Part shown: in pieces, positions 7,822 through 17,956 of the stretch | Numbering within the stretch: position 1 is the stretch's first letter | How the letters are laid out: every line of letters begins with the position of its first letter | NCBI GenBank assembly: GCA_045603085.1 | Contig: JAZULL010000123.1 | Coordinates: 1 to 47,345 of the forward strand | DNA from: SVQP01 sp045603085 | Lineage (GTDB): Bacteria; Bacillota; Clostridia; Oscillospirales; CAG-272 | Direction of reading: 5' to 3' | DNA: 47,345 nucleotides | Position numbers and translations under genes: made by a program | The notes under the pieces: model-generated | What the model was told of the DNA's origin: nothing | The model's database searches: none | The model's input: the letters and a program-made list of their open reading frames with translations, nothing else

Positions 7822-7887
7822 TTTTTCTCAGGCAATGCTTCGTATACAACTTTAATTGAATCAAATCTTTTTTCGAATAGACAAGTT

Positions 7888-7921
7888 AAGGCTAACGCAA
7901 AATGAAAATTGTGTTAGCCTT
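7888..7921 (+). terminator. Terminator after the AT-rich lipoprotein gene
   Basis: Stem AAGGCTAACGCAA (7888-7900)/TTGTGTTAGCCTT (7909-7921) with one G-T pair, loop AATGAAAA, followed by TATTTGTT. The rest of 7822-8048 holds the next promoter and no further gene that I can see. Confidence 0.8.
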
Positions 7922-7986
7922 TATTTGTTCGTTAACACAACTCATTGATATTTGATAAATACGAAGATGTAAAATTGTGAAAAGTC

Positions 7987-8015
7987 TTGCTTTTTTTTGC
8001 GTTTGGGTGTATGAT
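7987..8015 (+). promoter_or_regulatory. Promoter of the ymfF-ymfH-lgt-folD operon
   Basis: -35 TTGCTT at 7987-7992, 17-nt spacer, -10 TATGAT at 8010-8015. An alternative -10 (GATAAT, 8013-8018) overlaps it. Confidence 0.6.
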
Positions 8016-8048
8016 AATATAGAAATGATATGTATTAACGGAGATAAA

Positions 8049-9353
8049 ATGACCCCAACCTTATATGAAATCTCACCCGCCGTCAATCTGCGCGCCATCA
8101 GGACGGACCGATTCAAAAATGCACAGCTTTCGGTTTCGTTTGTGCTGCCGGTTGATCGAGACGCCTCGCCGATGACCACGCTGCTATTTTCGGTTCTGCG
8201 ACGCGGTACACAAAAATACCCCACAATACAAGACATCAACCTTGCGCTGGACACGCTGTACGGCGCAACACTGTCATACAGAAACTCATTCTTCGGAGAT
8301 TGCCAGATCATCGGATTTGTGCTGGACACATTAGGCACAAAGTATCTGCCTGAGGGCGAGACACTTGACCCGCTGGCAGGCGGCCTTGAGGTGATCGAGC
8401 AAATGCTGTTCCATCCGCTGCTGGATGAGAACGGCATGTTCCCGCGCGAGACTGTGGAGAGTGAGATCCGCAACACCTGCGACGACATCCGCGCGCAGGT
8501 CAACGATCCACGTTCTTTTGCACACATGCGCCTGCGCGAATGCATGTGCGCGGACGAGCCTTACGGACTTTCCTTGGTCGGAAAGGTCGAGCAGGTCAGC
8601 GCATTTACCCCCGAAATGCTGTCTGCACACAGAACAAAGCTGTTGCAAAACGCGCGCATTGAGTGCTTTTACGTGGGAAGCGACGATCCGCAGACCATTG
8701 CAAAGTCGCTCTCCCGTATCTTTGCAAACGCTCCGATCGGCGTGCTCCCCATGCCCGAAACAAAAATCGTGCAGAGCGCGGACAGCATCAGATACGTGAC
8801 CGAGGACATGCCCGTGACGCAGGGAAAGCTGGAGATCGGTTTCCGCACCGGCATCACACCCGATCATCCAGACGCCATTGCGCAAAGCGTGTTCAACGAG
8901 ATATTCGGTGGCAATTCGGTCTCGCGTCTGTTTCTCAACGTGCGCGAAAAAAAGAGTCTTTGCTATCATTGCCACTCCGTCAACGTCGCGCATAAGGGGA
9001 TTTTGAGCGTTTCTTGCGGCATTCTGCCGCAAAACAAGCAGATCACCGAGGATGAGATCTTTTTGCAGCTGCGTCGCATGCAGCAAAAGCCGGTCAGCCG
9101 TGCAGAGCTGAAGATCGCGCAGAAATCGCTGATCAATGTGTTCCGTCAGGCGGGGGATGCCCCCTCGGCTCTGCAGGCCTTTTGGTTTGGCCGTCAGGTG
9201 TTTTACCACTCCGATACCACCCCCGAGGATTGCATTGCCAAAATCAAGGCTGTGACGGCTGAGGACGTCATGCGCGTGGCGCGCAAGCTGACGCCCGATA
9301 CCGTGTATTTCCTCAACGGTACAGCTACGACAGAGGAGGGTGACGATGAATAA
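8049..9353 (+). CDS. M16-family peptidase-like protein, YmfF type (non-catalytic partner)
   Basis: A 434-aa protein of the M16 (pitrilysin/MPP) superfamily, matching YmfF of Bacillus, which is linked to EF-P 5-aminopentanol modification. It lacks the HxxEH zinc motif: the equivalent region reads TTLLFSVLRRGTQKYP, so it is the inactive half of a heterodimer. The C-terminal half keeps the M16 fold pattern (NEIFGGNSVSRLFLNVREKKSLCYHCHS). The ATG at 8049 has CGGAGA 4 nt upstream; an in-frame extension would run through the promoter. The active partner follows immediately with an 8-nt overlap, so the two subunits are probably made in equal amounts. Confidence 0.85.
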   Translation: MTPTLYEISPAVNLRAIRTDRFKNAQLSVSFVLPVDRDASPMTTLLFSVLRRGTQKYPTIQDINLALDTLYGATLSYRNSFFGDCQIIGFVLDTLGTKYLPEGETLDPLAGGLEVIEQMLFHPLLDENGMFPRETVESEIRNTCDDIRAQVNDPRSFAHMRLRECMCADEPYGLSLVGKVEQVSAFTPEMLSAHRTKLLQNARIECFYVGSDDPQTIAKSLSRIFANAPIGVLPMPETKIVQSADSIRYVTEDMPVTQGKLEIGFRTGITPDHPDAIAQSVFNEIFGGNSVSRLFLNVREKKSLCYHCHSVNVAHKGILSVSCGILPQNKQITEDEIFLQLRRMQQKPVSRAELKIAQKSLINVFRQAGDAPSALQAFWFGRQVFYHSDTTPEDCIAKIKAVTAEDVMRVARKLTPDTVYFLNGTATTEEGDDE

Positions 9354-10650
9354 TACGATCCTTTCAAGACAAGTCAGAAAAAACACACGACTTGGTGAGA
9401 GATACACAGAAATCCTGCACGCAAGCGGTCTTCGCGTGTTCGTTTACCCAAAAAAATGCTCCTCGATCTACGCCATCCTTGAGGTTGGCATAGGCTCTTT
9501 GGACAGAGAATACTTTGACGAGCAGGGAAATGCGCAAAGCATGCCCGCGGGCATTGCCCATTATCTGGAGCATAAGATGTTTGAAAATGAGGACGGCGTC
9601 AATTCCGACATGCGGTTTTCCGCACTCGGCGCGGACGCCAACGCCTTTACCACCTATGACCGCACGTCCTATCTGTTCAATACCACGGGAAGTCTTTCCT
9701 CATGCCTTGGCGAGCTTTTCAAAATGGTGCGCGGCCCTTATTTTACCGAGGAATCGGTGGAGCGCGAGCGCGGCATTATCGCCGAAGAGATCAGAGGCGC
9801 ACAGGATCACCCTTGGGAGCGCGCATACGTGCAGGTGCTGAAAGCGATGTATGAAAACCACACCGTGCGCGAGGAGATCGCAGGCAGCGAGCAATCCATC
9901 GCTCTTGTAACCCCCGACCTTTTATATCGCTGTACCGATACCTTCTACGTGCCGTCCAACATGACGCTGGCGATATGCGGCGACGTCACACCGGCAGGGG
10001 TCATGCGCATTGTGGACAAGTATTTTCCTGCTGAGAGTATCCCCGTGCGGTTTTCGCGTAAGCTGTACGAGGAGTCGCGCGAGGTGCACAGCCCTCGCAT
10101 GACCTCGCGTATGCCCGTGCCCAAGCCCATTTTCTACATAGGGCTCAAGGATACCGATATCTCGGATGATCCCGAACAGAGGATTCTCAAGGACGCCTGC
10201 ATGACGCTGCTGTTTGAGCTGATGTTTTCCATGTCCGGCAAGCTGTGTAGCGGCATGTTTGAAGAGGAGCTGATCGCCTACGGTTTGTATTACGGCTATT
10301 CGATCTGCCGCCGTGTGGCATTCGGCACGGTAGCAGGCGAGTCCGAGCAGCCTGAGGAGATCTTCTCGCGAGTGCTGGCGCATATTGAGCAGCTCAAGCG
10401 TGACGGCATCCCGAGAGAGGAATTTGAGCGTTGCAAGCGTGTCGGTTACGGCAATTTCGTCTCGGAGTTCGACTCTCCCGAAAATATAGTGAACATGCTG
10501 TTATCCTTTGCGGATGACGGCAGCGAAATGCTGGCGTATGCTGAGCTTTTGCAGAGCCTGACGCTCGAGCAGGTTACCCATTATCTGCAAGAGTGCTTCA
10601 AGCCGGAGTATATGTGTCTTTCGGTCGTATATCCGGAAGAGAAAGACTAA
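9346..10650 (+). CDS. M16-family zinc metallopeptidase, YmfH type
   Basis: A 434-aa catalytic M16 protein. It contains the inverted zinc motif H72-Y-L-E75-H76, with Glu147/Glu148 in ERGIIAEEIR as the probable third ligand, and GADANAFTTYDRTSYLF of the substrate cleft. It is predicted to pair with the preceding non-catalytic subunit. In Bacillus this pair is tied to maturation of the EF-P lysine modification; the same role here is inference. The ATG at 9346 overlaps the upstream stop (ATGAATAA) and has GAGGAGGG 5 nt before it. The lgt gene follows after 12 nt. Confidence 0.88.
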   Translation: MNNTILSRQVRKNTRLGERYTEILHASGLRVFVYPKKCSSIYAILEVGIGSLDREYFDEQGNAQSMPAGIAHYLEHKMFENEDGVNSDMRFSALGADANAFTTYDRTSYLFNTTGSLSSCLGELFKMVRGPYFTEESVERERGIIAEEIRGAQDHPWERAYVQVLKAMYENHTVREEIAGSEQSIALVTPDLLYRCTDTFYVPSNMTLAICGDVTPAGVMRIVDKYFPAESIPVRFSRKLYEESREVHSPRMTSRMPVPKPIFYIGLKDTDISDDPEQRILKDACMTLLFELMFSMSGKLCSGMFEEELIAYGLYYGYSICRRVAFGTVAGESEQPEEIFSRVLAHIEQLKRDGIPREEFERCKRVGYGNFVSEFDSPENIVNMLLSFADDGSEMLAYAELLQSLTLEQVTHYLQECFKPEYMCLSVVYPEEKD

Positions 10651-10662
10651 AAGGAGATAATT

Positions 10663-11787
10663 ATGGAAAAAACCGTTATATCCTTCCCGGGGCTTGGCAT
10701 TGAGCCCTTCGAAATCGCAAGGGAAGCCTTTAGCATCGGCAATTTCGCCATTTACTGGTATGCATTGCTGATCGTCAGCGGCATCGCACTTGCCGTGCTT
10801 TACACAAAATACCGCTCGGAGCGCGAGGGCGTTTCGGTTGATAATCTGCTGGATATCGCACTTCTGACCGTGGGTCTTGGCGTCATCGGCGCAAGACTTT
10901 ACTACGTGCTGACCACGCTGGATTCGGGCGCTTATAAGAGCTTTGCCGACGTCATCAATATCCGTAACGGTGGCCTTGGCATCTACGGCGGCATCATTGG
11001 CGGCGTGATAGGTATTATGATCATGTGTGCCATCCGCAAGGTCAACGTTCTGTCGGTGTTTGACGCAGCCGCACCCGGCGTTATGATCGCGCAGGCGATC
11101 GGCAGATGGGGCAACTTCTGCAACGGTGAGGCTTACGGCTCGCAGATCGTGGACGGTAAGATCACCTATGCATTTTTGGGTCCCGAAAAGACCTTTGCCG
11201 TTTCCGAGAACAATATTCTGTATAAGTTCCGCATGGGACTTGAGTCTTCGTCTACTCACACCGATTCCTCGCTGATAGGGAATTCCGGCATGGTCGAGGT
11301 TCAGCCCACATTCCTTTATGAATCGCTTTGGAATATCCTTGGCTTTGTGCTGATCAATCTCATCTTCAAAAAGAAAAAGTTCAACGGCCAGATCGCGCTC
11401 ATGTATTTTGCGTGGTATGGCTTTGGCAGAATGTTCCTTGAGGGTCTGCGCACCGACAGTCTGTTTATCCCCGGTACGGGCATCCGCATCTCGCAGATGC
11501 TGGGTCTTGTGCTGTGTGTGTCGGCAATCGCCGCGCTGATCGTAGGCTTTGTCTTTGCCCACAAGAATAAGCTGGCAAAGGCATTCGTGCCCGCATTTAT
11601 TCCCGACATCAAGGCCTTCCGCGAGGAGCAGAAGAGAATTGAAGCCGAGAGGGTTGCCGCGAAGAAGGCTGAGCGCGCCGCAAGATTTGCCAAGCCCGCG
11701 CCCCAAGAGCAAGCCGATGAGAAAGAGAAAATCCAAGAAACAGAGGAGCAATCCAAGCAGGAGGAAGAGCATGGCGACGATCATTGA
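10663..11787 (+). CDS. lgt: Prolipoprotein diacylglyceryl transferase
   Basis: A 374-aa polytopic membrane enzyme that moves diacylglycerol from phosphatidylglycerol to the lipobox cysteine, the first step of lipoprotein maturation. Signature motifs are YWYALLIVSGIALA, the Lgt box IAQAIGRWGNFCNGEAYG, and the late FAWYGFGRMFLEGLRTD. This window alone encodes at least five lipoprotein substrates. Compared with the usual 260-300 aa, it has a long charged, Lys/Glu-rich C-terminal tail (about 310-374), probably cytoplasmic and coiled. The tail overlaps the folD start by 17 nt, so translation of folD is likely coupled. AAGGAG lies 7 nt before the ATG. Confidence 0.93.
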   Translation: MEKTVISFPGLGIEPFEIAREAFSIGNFAIYWYALLIVSGIALAVLYTKYRSEREGVSVDNLLDIALLTVGLGVIGARLYYVLTTLDSGAYKSFADVINIRNGGLGIYGGIIGGVIGIMIMCAIRKVNVLSVFDAAAPGVMIAQAIGRWGNFCNGEAYGSQIVDGKITYAFLGPEKTFAVSENNILYKFRMGLESSSTHTDSSLIGNSGMVEVQPTFLYESLWNILGFVLINLIFKKKKFNGQIALMYFAWYGFGRMFLEGLRTDSLFIPGTGIRISQMLGLVLCVSAIAALIVGFVFAHKNKLAKAFVPAFIPDIKAFREEQKRIEAERVAAKKAERAARFAKPAPQEQADEKEKIQETEEQSKQEEEHGDDH

Positions 11788-12619
11788 CGGTAAGCGCATC
11801 TCTGGCGAGATCCGCGCCGAGCTTGCAGAAAAAACAAAGGAATTCAAGGAAACATACGGCATCGTTCCCGGGCTTGCCGTGATCATCGTGGGAGAAGACC
11901 CCGCATCGCGCGTTTACGTGCGCAACAAGCACAAGGCCTGCGCAGAGGTTGGATTTTATTCCGAGGTGCACGAGCTGAGTGCCGATTCCACCGAGGAGCA
12001 GGTGATCGATCTGATCGACCGCCTCAACGCGCAGGACAGCATTCACGGCATTCTGGTACAGCTGCCGCTCCCGAAGCATCTGGACGAGCAGAAGATCCTG
12101 CTTCGTATCAAGCCCGAAAAGGACGTGGATGCATTCCACCCTTATAACGTGGGCAAGATCATGATCGGTGACTATAACGTACTGCCTTGTACCCCGGCAG
12201 GCGTCATGCAGCTGCTGAAAAGAAGCGGCGTGAGTGCCGCCGGCAAGCAATGCGTGGTGATTGGCAGATCCAACATCGTTGGTAAGCCCATGGCCATGCT
12301 GCTGCTTCATGATAACGGCACGGTCACGGTTTGCCACAGCCGCACGCCCGATCTGCGCGCGCAAACCCTGCAGGCTGATATTCTGGTCAGCGCTGTTGGC
12401 AGAGCAGGCTTTGTCACAGCTGACATGGTCAAGCCAGGGGCTGTGGTCATTGACGTGGGTATCAACCGTAATTCCGACGGTAAGCTGTGTGGAGACGTGG
12501 ATTTCGAGGCCGTTTCCGAGGTCGCATCCATGATCACACCCGTACCCGGTGGCGTTGGCCCTATGACCATCACCATGCTGCTGCAGAACACGCTGACGGC
12601 GGCTATCGCATCTATGTAA
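11771..12619 (+). CDS. folD: Bifunctional methylenetetrahydrofolate dehydrogenase/cyclohydrolase
   Basis: A 282-aa cytosolic enzyme of one-carbon metabolism that interconverts 5,10-methylene-THF, methenyl-THF and 10-formyl-THF. Typical motifs are PGLAVIIVGEDPASRVYVRNKHKA (with the catalytic Lys), HGILVQLPLPKHL, DVDAFHP, the NADP-binding VVIGRSNIVGKPMAMLL and the C-terminal TPVPGGVGPMTITMLLQNT. Length is normal. The ATG at 11771 has AGGAGG at 11759-11764 inside the lgt coding region. It is the last gene of the four-gene operon and is followed by a strong terminator. Confidence 0.96.
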   Translation: MATIIDGKRISGEIRAELAEKTKEFKETYGIVPGLAVIIVGEDPASRVYVRNKHKACAEVGFYSEVHELSADSTEEQVIDLIDRLNAQDSIHGILVQLPLPKHLDEQKILLRIKPEKDVDAFHPYNVGKIMIGDYNVLPCTPAGVMQLLKRSGVSAAGKQCVVIGRSNIVGKPMAMLLLHDNGTVTVCHSRTPDLRAQTLQADILVSAVGRAGFVTADMVKPGAVVIDVGINRNSDGKLCGDVDFEAVSEVASMITPVPGGVGPMTITMLLQNTLTAAIASM

Positions 12620-12628
12620 AGAAAAACA

Positions 12629-12652
12629 GGCTTGATCCTTGCGGATCAAGCC
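12629..12652 (+). terminator. Terminator after folD
   Basis: Stem GGCTTGATCC (12629-12638)/GGATCAAGCC (12643-12652), loop TTGC, followed by ATTTTTTC. Upstream AAAAAC lets it work in both directions for the convergent gene that ends at 12659. Confidence 0.9.
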
Positions 12653-12658
12653 ATTTTT

Positions 12659-13420
12659 TCATTCCTTTATTTCCGCATAAGCGGCATTGATGCAGGGCGC
12701 ATCGAAAGCTTGGCCGTTAACCTCAACAGTAAAATTCCTGCTGCTTGGCTGACCGTAAATGATCAGCACGTCGCCGTTGATGAAATTCTGCTTGCCGTCC
12801 TGCAGATAATCGCGGATAATGATCATATAACCGTCATTGCCAACGGGATGGCAGATATAGAATAATCCATCGTCTGTCACTCGCTTTTCCTCCACCTCAA
12901 GTGTCATGCAAACGTATGCATCCTCGTATGCATCGGGGGAGCGGTAATAGTCCTCGGGGGCAACCTCCACACATTCCTCCACGTATTGCTCGCGGGAGAG
13001 CGAGGTGTCCACGGGGTCTTGGCCGAATATCGCGCCGAATCCAAGAACACAGAGCGTAACGGTTGCCGAAAGCAGGATCGGTGCAGCGATATATGCGCAG
13101 ACAAACATGATCTTATGCCTGAATTTGTGCGGACTGGTAAACAGTACCACCAGCCCTGCCAGCGGCATGATCAAAAACAGAATGACGATGAACCACCATT
13201 CGTGATACCAATTGATGAATTTGACCCTGCCGGACTCCGAGCGTCTCTTTTTCTTTTTGGGCTTTGGAGGAGGAAGACGGTTGCCCGCACGCATTTCCTC
13301 GGGGCAGATCTTGTGGCATAAAGGGCAGGTCAGCGAGGAAAAATAACATTCGCAGTCGGGACATTTATTGAGATCGGGTCTGTCAAGCTCGGTCTCGTCG
13401 TAGCCGAATTGCTTGCTCAT
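12659..13420 (-). CDS. Zinc-ribbon membrane protein with a C-terminal OB-like domain
   Basis: A 253-aa protein. The N-terminus carries a zinc-ribbon-like cysteine set (C20, C23, C32, C35, with C25 and C39), then a proline/lysine-rich stretch (about 50-62) and two membrane helices (about 76-94 and 104-131). The C-terminal 110 residues resemble the tRNA_anti-like OB-fold domain seen in other membrane-anchored bacterial proteins (YVCMTLEVEEKRV, later GDVLIIYGQ). Function is unknown. The start at 13420 is set by AGGAGGT. It is monocistronic with an excellent promoter, divergent from the CotH gene. Confidence 0.75.
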   Translation of the reverse strand: MSKQFGYDETELDRPDLNKCPDCECYFSSLTCPLCHKICPEEMRAGNRLPPPKPKKKKRRSESGRVKFINWYHEWWFIVILFLIMPLAGLVVLFTSPHKFRHKIMFVCAYIAAPILLSATVTLCVLGFGAIFGQDPVDTSLSREQYVEECVEVAPEDYYRSPDAYEDAYVCMTLEVEEKRVTDDGLFYICHPVGNDGYMIIIRDYLQDGKQNFINGDVLIIYGQPSSRNFTVEVNGQAFDAPCINAAYAEIKE

Positions 13421-13459
13421 AATTTTACCTCCTTGATCGTTGCTATCGATATTGCATCC

Positions 13460-13488
13460 ATTATATCATAGCCCGTCTGAAATGTCAA
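13460..13488 (-). promoter_or_regulatory. Consensus promoter of the zinc-ribbon gene
   Basis: Minus strand: TTGACA (13483-13488), 17-nt spacer, TATAAT (13460-13465). Both hexamers are perfect consensus. Confidence 0.9.
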
Positions 13489-13532
13489 CCGATACCGTTG
13501 GTGTGGCTAAATGCTCATTTAGTCAAAATTTA

Positions 13533-13561
13533 TTGACATGTCGAGACTTCTCTGGTACAAT
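13533..13561 (+). promoter_or_regulatory. Promoter of the CotH-kinase lipoprotein gene
   Basis: TTGACA at 13533-13538, 17-nt spacer, TACAAT at 13556-13561; 33 nt upstream of the chosen start. Confidence 0.85.
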
Positions 13562-13594
13562 AGAAGCAAGTAAATCATAGGAAAGGGGATGCCG

Positions 13595-15694
<2,100 letters not shown>

Positions 15695-15706
15695 TCATGA
15701 TGACAA

Positions 15707-15736
15707 ACAGCCCCTTGCTTACATGCAAGGGGCTGT
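15707..15736 (+). terminator. Hairpin after the CotH gene
   Basis: Stem ACAGCCCCTTGC (15707-15718)/GCAAGGGGCTGT (15725-15736), loop TTACAT. The T-tract is poor (TCGATTGTC), so termination may be partial. Confidence 0.7.
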
Positions 15737-15841
15737 TCGATTGTCAGAATACTTACTTTTTATTGTCAACGGGATTTTTCCAAATATAAAGTCAAGAAAC
15801 AGGGCCGAGGGCGAGGTAATCGAAAGGTGATTGATATACAT
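15719..15841 (-). CDS. Possible 40-aa small protein
   Basis: This short frame has a textbook start: AAGGAG at 15850-15855, 8 nt before ATG at 15841. A TATAAT with an extended TG lies upstream on the same strand at about 15886-15891. The peptide begins MYINHLSITSPSALFLDFIF, continues with a basic segment (KIPLTIKSKYSDN) and ends in Cys-Met. Its 3' end runs into the CotH terminator. No homology is known to me. The 15741-16063 gap holds nothing else coding that I can see; around 15985-16027 it is an AT-rich stretch of AATAAT-like units. Confidence 0.3.
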   Translation of the reverse strand: MYINHLSITSPSALFLDFIFGKIPLTIKSKYSDNRTAPCM

Positions 15842-16028
15842 GATGCATTCTCCTTAAAAATTTCATTTTGTTTGATCGTGATGGGATTATAACATGCGAC
15901 TTAAAAAAGATGAAATAAAAACGGAGCGGAATGAATGTAATGCCCAAAATGGCAGGATTTTGACATGGCTTTCAAAAAAATCGCGTCAAGAATAACCAAT
16001 AATAAACTAATAATACCAAATAATAACA

Positions 16029-16054
16029 AAAAACTGCCCGAGAGGACAGTTTTT
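16029..16054. terminator. Terminator of the alpha/beta hydrolase gene
   Basis: AAAAACTG (16029-16036)/CAGTTTTT (16047-16054) with inner CC/GG pairing. The A/T-rich ends suit termination on either strand; the minus-strand hydrolase gene ends at 16064. Confidence 0.7.
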
Positions 16055-16063
16055 CGTGCCAAA

Positions 16064-17149
16064 TCATATTGAATTCTGGTGCAAAAGAGACCGTACACTT
16101 TGGCAAAAAATCTCGGGCTCGTCAAAAAACAGCGTGTGCGTCTGGGTCTGTAGACGCAGAATACGCTTGTCGGGGGCACTGATGCGGGCATAGTATTCCG
16201 CAATCATATCGGCAGGGCAGATGCGATCGTCATCCGAGGTCAGAAAATAAACCGGGACGCGAAATTCGGGGGGAAGTCTGCGCAGATCGAACTCCATGCT
16301 CAGGTAATAATATAGGGGAGCAACGTGTTCGTAATACTGTTTGCCGAGAAACATCTGTCGGAGCTTCCAGCGCAGATCGCGCAGATCGCAATCGGGTGAC
16401 ATAATTCCCGTGCGGATATAAGCCGCCATTGAACGGCAGGTCGGACTTTTTCGGTAAGCGCAGGTCAGATCGCGGAGCTTGGAATAAGAGCGCAGGGCTT
16501 GCGCGGAGAAGGCTGTGTTTTCAGTCTTGAAATTTCTGATCTGCCGTTCAATCCTTTGGGCAAATGCATGATCTCCCTCGTCTCTTGCATGATTCGCCGT
16601 GCGCTTTGCGATATACACCGAGCCCGACAGGATGTGCACGCATTGGCAGACAGATAGATAGCAGGTCAGCTTTTCGGGGTGAAGCCTTGCATACAGCACA
16701 CCGGGCACCGTCCCCCACGAGTAGCCCAGCAAGATCAGCTTTTGCTGCCCAAAGCGGGAGAGCAGATGATCCACCAGCTCATCAAGATCAAGCAGAATCT
16801 GTTCAGCTGTCACGGGTGCATCCTTGCCGTGGTTCTCATAAAAGGTACGGCCACACCCGCGCTGATCCCAGTTAACCAGCGTGTAGTCCTTCTCAAGTTC
16901 CTTCTGATAATGATAGGAAAGACAAGACGTCGGATTGGCCGGCCCGCCGTGCAAAAAGAGAATGATGGGATTGCGCGTATCCTGCCCGCGGATCTGAATA
17001 TATTGCCGAATGCCTCCAAGCGTGACGTAGCTGCATTCTTCAATGCCGTGCTCGGACACAATGCTGTGCTTGTAGATCTGTCCGGCTCGGCTGATGGCAA
17101 ATGCGCAGGGAAGCGCCAACGCAGTTGCCGTGACCGAAAGAATACTCAT
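16064..17149 (-). CDS. Alpha/beta hydrolase, prolyl-aminopeptidase-like (S33)
   Basis: A 361-aa serine hydrolase. Visible motifs are the oxyanion-hole HGGPANP (67-73), NWDQRGCGRT (93-102), and the nucleophile elbow G-Y-S144-W-G; the likely acid is in TSDDDRICP and the histidine in QTHTLFFDEP near the C-terminus. The HGGP/DQRGCG pair is typical of proline-iminopeptidase relatives, but the substrate is unknown. The N-terminus (SILSVTATALALPCAFAIS) is hydrophobic and may be a membrane anchor. AAGGAG lies 6 nt before the ATG at 17149. It is a single gene. Confidence 0.85.
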   Translation of the reverse strand: MSILSVTATALALPCAFAISRAGQIYKHSIVSEHGIEECSYVTLGGIRQYIQIRGQDTRNPIILFLHGGPANPTSCLSYHYQKELEKDYTLVNWDQRGCGRTFYENHGKDAPVTAEQILLDLDELVDHLLSRFGQQKLILLGYSWGTVPGVLYARLHPEKLTCYLSVCQCVHILSGSVYIAKRTANHARDEGDHAFAQRIERQIRNFKTENTAFSAQALRSYSKLRDLTCAYRKSPTCRSMAAYIRTGIMSPDCDLRDLRWKLRQMFLGKQYYEHVAPLYYYLSMEFDLRRLPPEFRVPVYFLTSDDDRICPADMIAEYYARISAPDKRILRLQTQTHTLFFDEPEIFCQSVRSLLHQNSI

Positions 17150-17206
17150 AAATAACTCCTTAAAGCATATTGCTCTTAGTTTGCCTTAATATGGAGAAAT
17201 TATGCA

Positions 17207-17233
17207 AAAAGCACCTGTCAAACAGGTGCTTTT
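17207..17233. terminator. Terminator of the Sfp-type gene
   Basis: A 12-bp stem, AAAAGCACCTGT (17207-17218)/ACAGGTGCTTTT (17222-17233), loop CAA. The arms include the stop codon of the minus-strand gene. A-rich on one side and T-rich on the other, so bidirectional in principle. Confidence 0.8.
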
Positions 17234-17835
17234 ATAATACTGATGATATATCCGTCGGGCGCATCGGGTGCTGTCAGCGGCATTCCGCAGACTGTCATAC
17301 TGCAAGGGTCAAACGCAATCGCCCCAAGATCGGTCGAGATGCCCGTGCCGGTCATTTTTGTATAAGCCTCCTTGGCCGTCCATACGCGATAAAAGCGACG
17401 GCAGACCTCGGGATCGGTCACACTCTCGTTCTGCACTTGGGTATTGCCCCAAACGTAAGCGGCCTCAGCATCGGTGAAAAAACGCGCTACCATTCCGCCG
17501 CGGAAGTGCTTGATCTGCTCAATGTCCACACCGATCGGGGTGTCAGAGACGGCACACAGCACGTATTCACCACTGTGGCTGACGTTGAAATGTAAGGGAA
17601 GATTTGCCTGCGGCTTTCCCTTGGGGCCGTACGTAAACGTAACGCAGGCAGGTGCGACACCACCAGCATCGGCAAGCATGTTACGCGCAAGGTGATCGGC
17701 GCACAGACAGCGCGCGCGGTCATCGGCAAATCGGAATCTGTCGGCGCGCTCGCGACGCTCGGGGGCGGCCGTGCGGTACATTCGCTCAAATTGTGCATCT
17801 GTAAAATCGCGGATATTGCAGATTTGGTATTGCAT
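17218..17835 (-). CDS. 4'-phosphopantetheinyl transferase, Sfp type
   Basis: A 205-aa cytosolic enzyme that transfers phosphopantetheine from CoA to a serine of carrier proteins. It has the family motifs NVSHSG (84-89), the Mg-binding G-V-D104-I-E106 and WTAKEAYTK (152-160). Length fits the Sfp class rather than the shorter AcpS class. No carrier protein or synthase gene lies nearby, so the partner (fatty-acid ACP or a distant NRPS/PKS) cannot be told. AGGAGGTGACCT precedes the ATG. It is monocistronic, divergent from the phosphoesterase gene. Confidence 0.9.
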   Translation of the reverse strand: MQYQICNIRDFTDAQFERMYRTAAPERRERADRFRFADDRARCLCADHLARNMLADAGGVAPACVTFTYGPKGKPQANLPLHFNVSHSGEYVLCAVSDTPIGVDIEQIKHFRGGMVARFFTDAEAAYVWGNTQVQNESVTDPEVCRRFYRVWTAKEAYTKMTGTGISTDLGAIAFDPCSMTVCGMPLTAPDAPDGYIISIIKAPV

Positions 17836-17862
17836 AGGTCACCTCCTTGTATTAATATCATC

Positions 17863-17891
17863 ATTATATCAAAGGATTGAAACACAGTCAA
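17863..17891 (-). promoter_or_regulatory. Promoter of the Sfp-type gene
   Basis: Minus strand: TTGACT (17886-17891), 17-nt spacer, TATAAT (17863-17868). Confidence 0.85.
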
Positions 17892-17899
17892 GCAAAATC

Positions 17900-17928
17900 T
17901 TGACACAGACGCGAGAATACGATATAAT
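17900..17928 (+). promoter_or_regulatory. Consensus promoter of the phosphoesterase-hydrolase unit
   Basis: TTGACA at 17900-17905, 17-nt spacer, TATAAT at 17923-17928, 28 nt before the ATG. It is arranged back to back with the Sfp promoter, 8 nt apart. Confidence 0.9.
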
Positions 17929-17956
17929 ATTGGTAATACAACGCAAGGAAAACGGT

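Noticed and set aside
15985..16027. AATAAT-rich stretch as a tandem repeat or CRISPR-like array
   Set aside because: Units are irregular and very short, with no spacers; it is simple AT-rich sequence.
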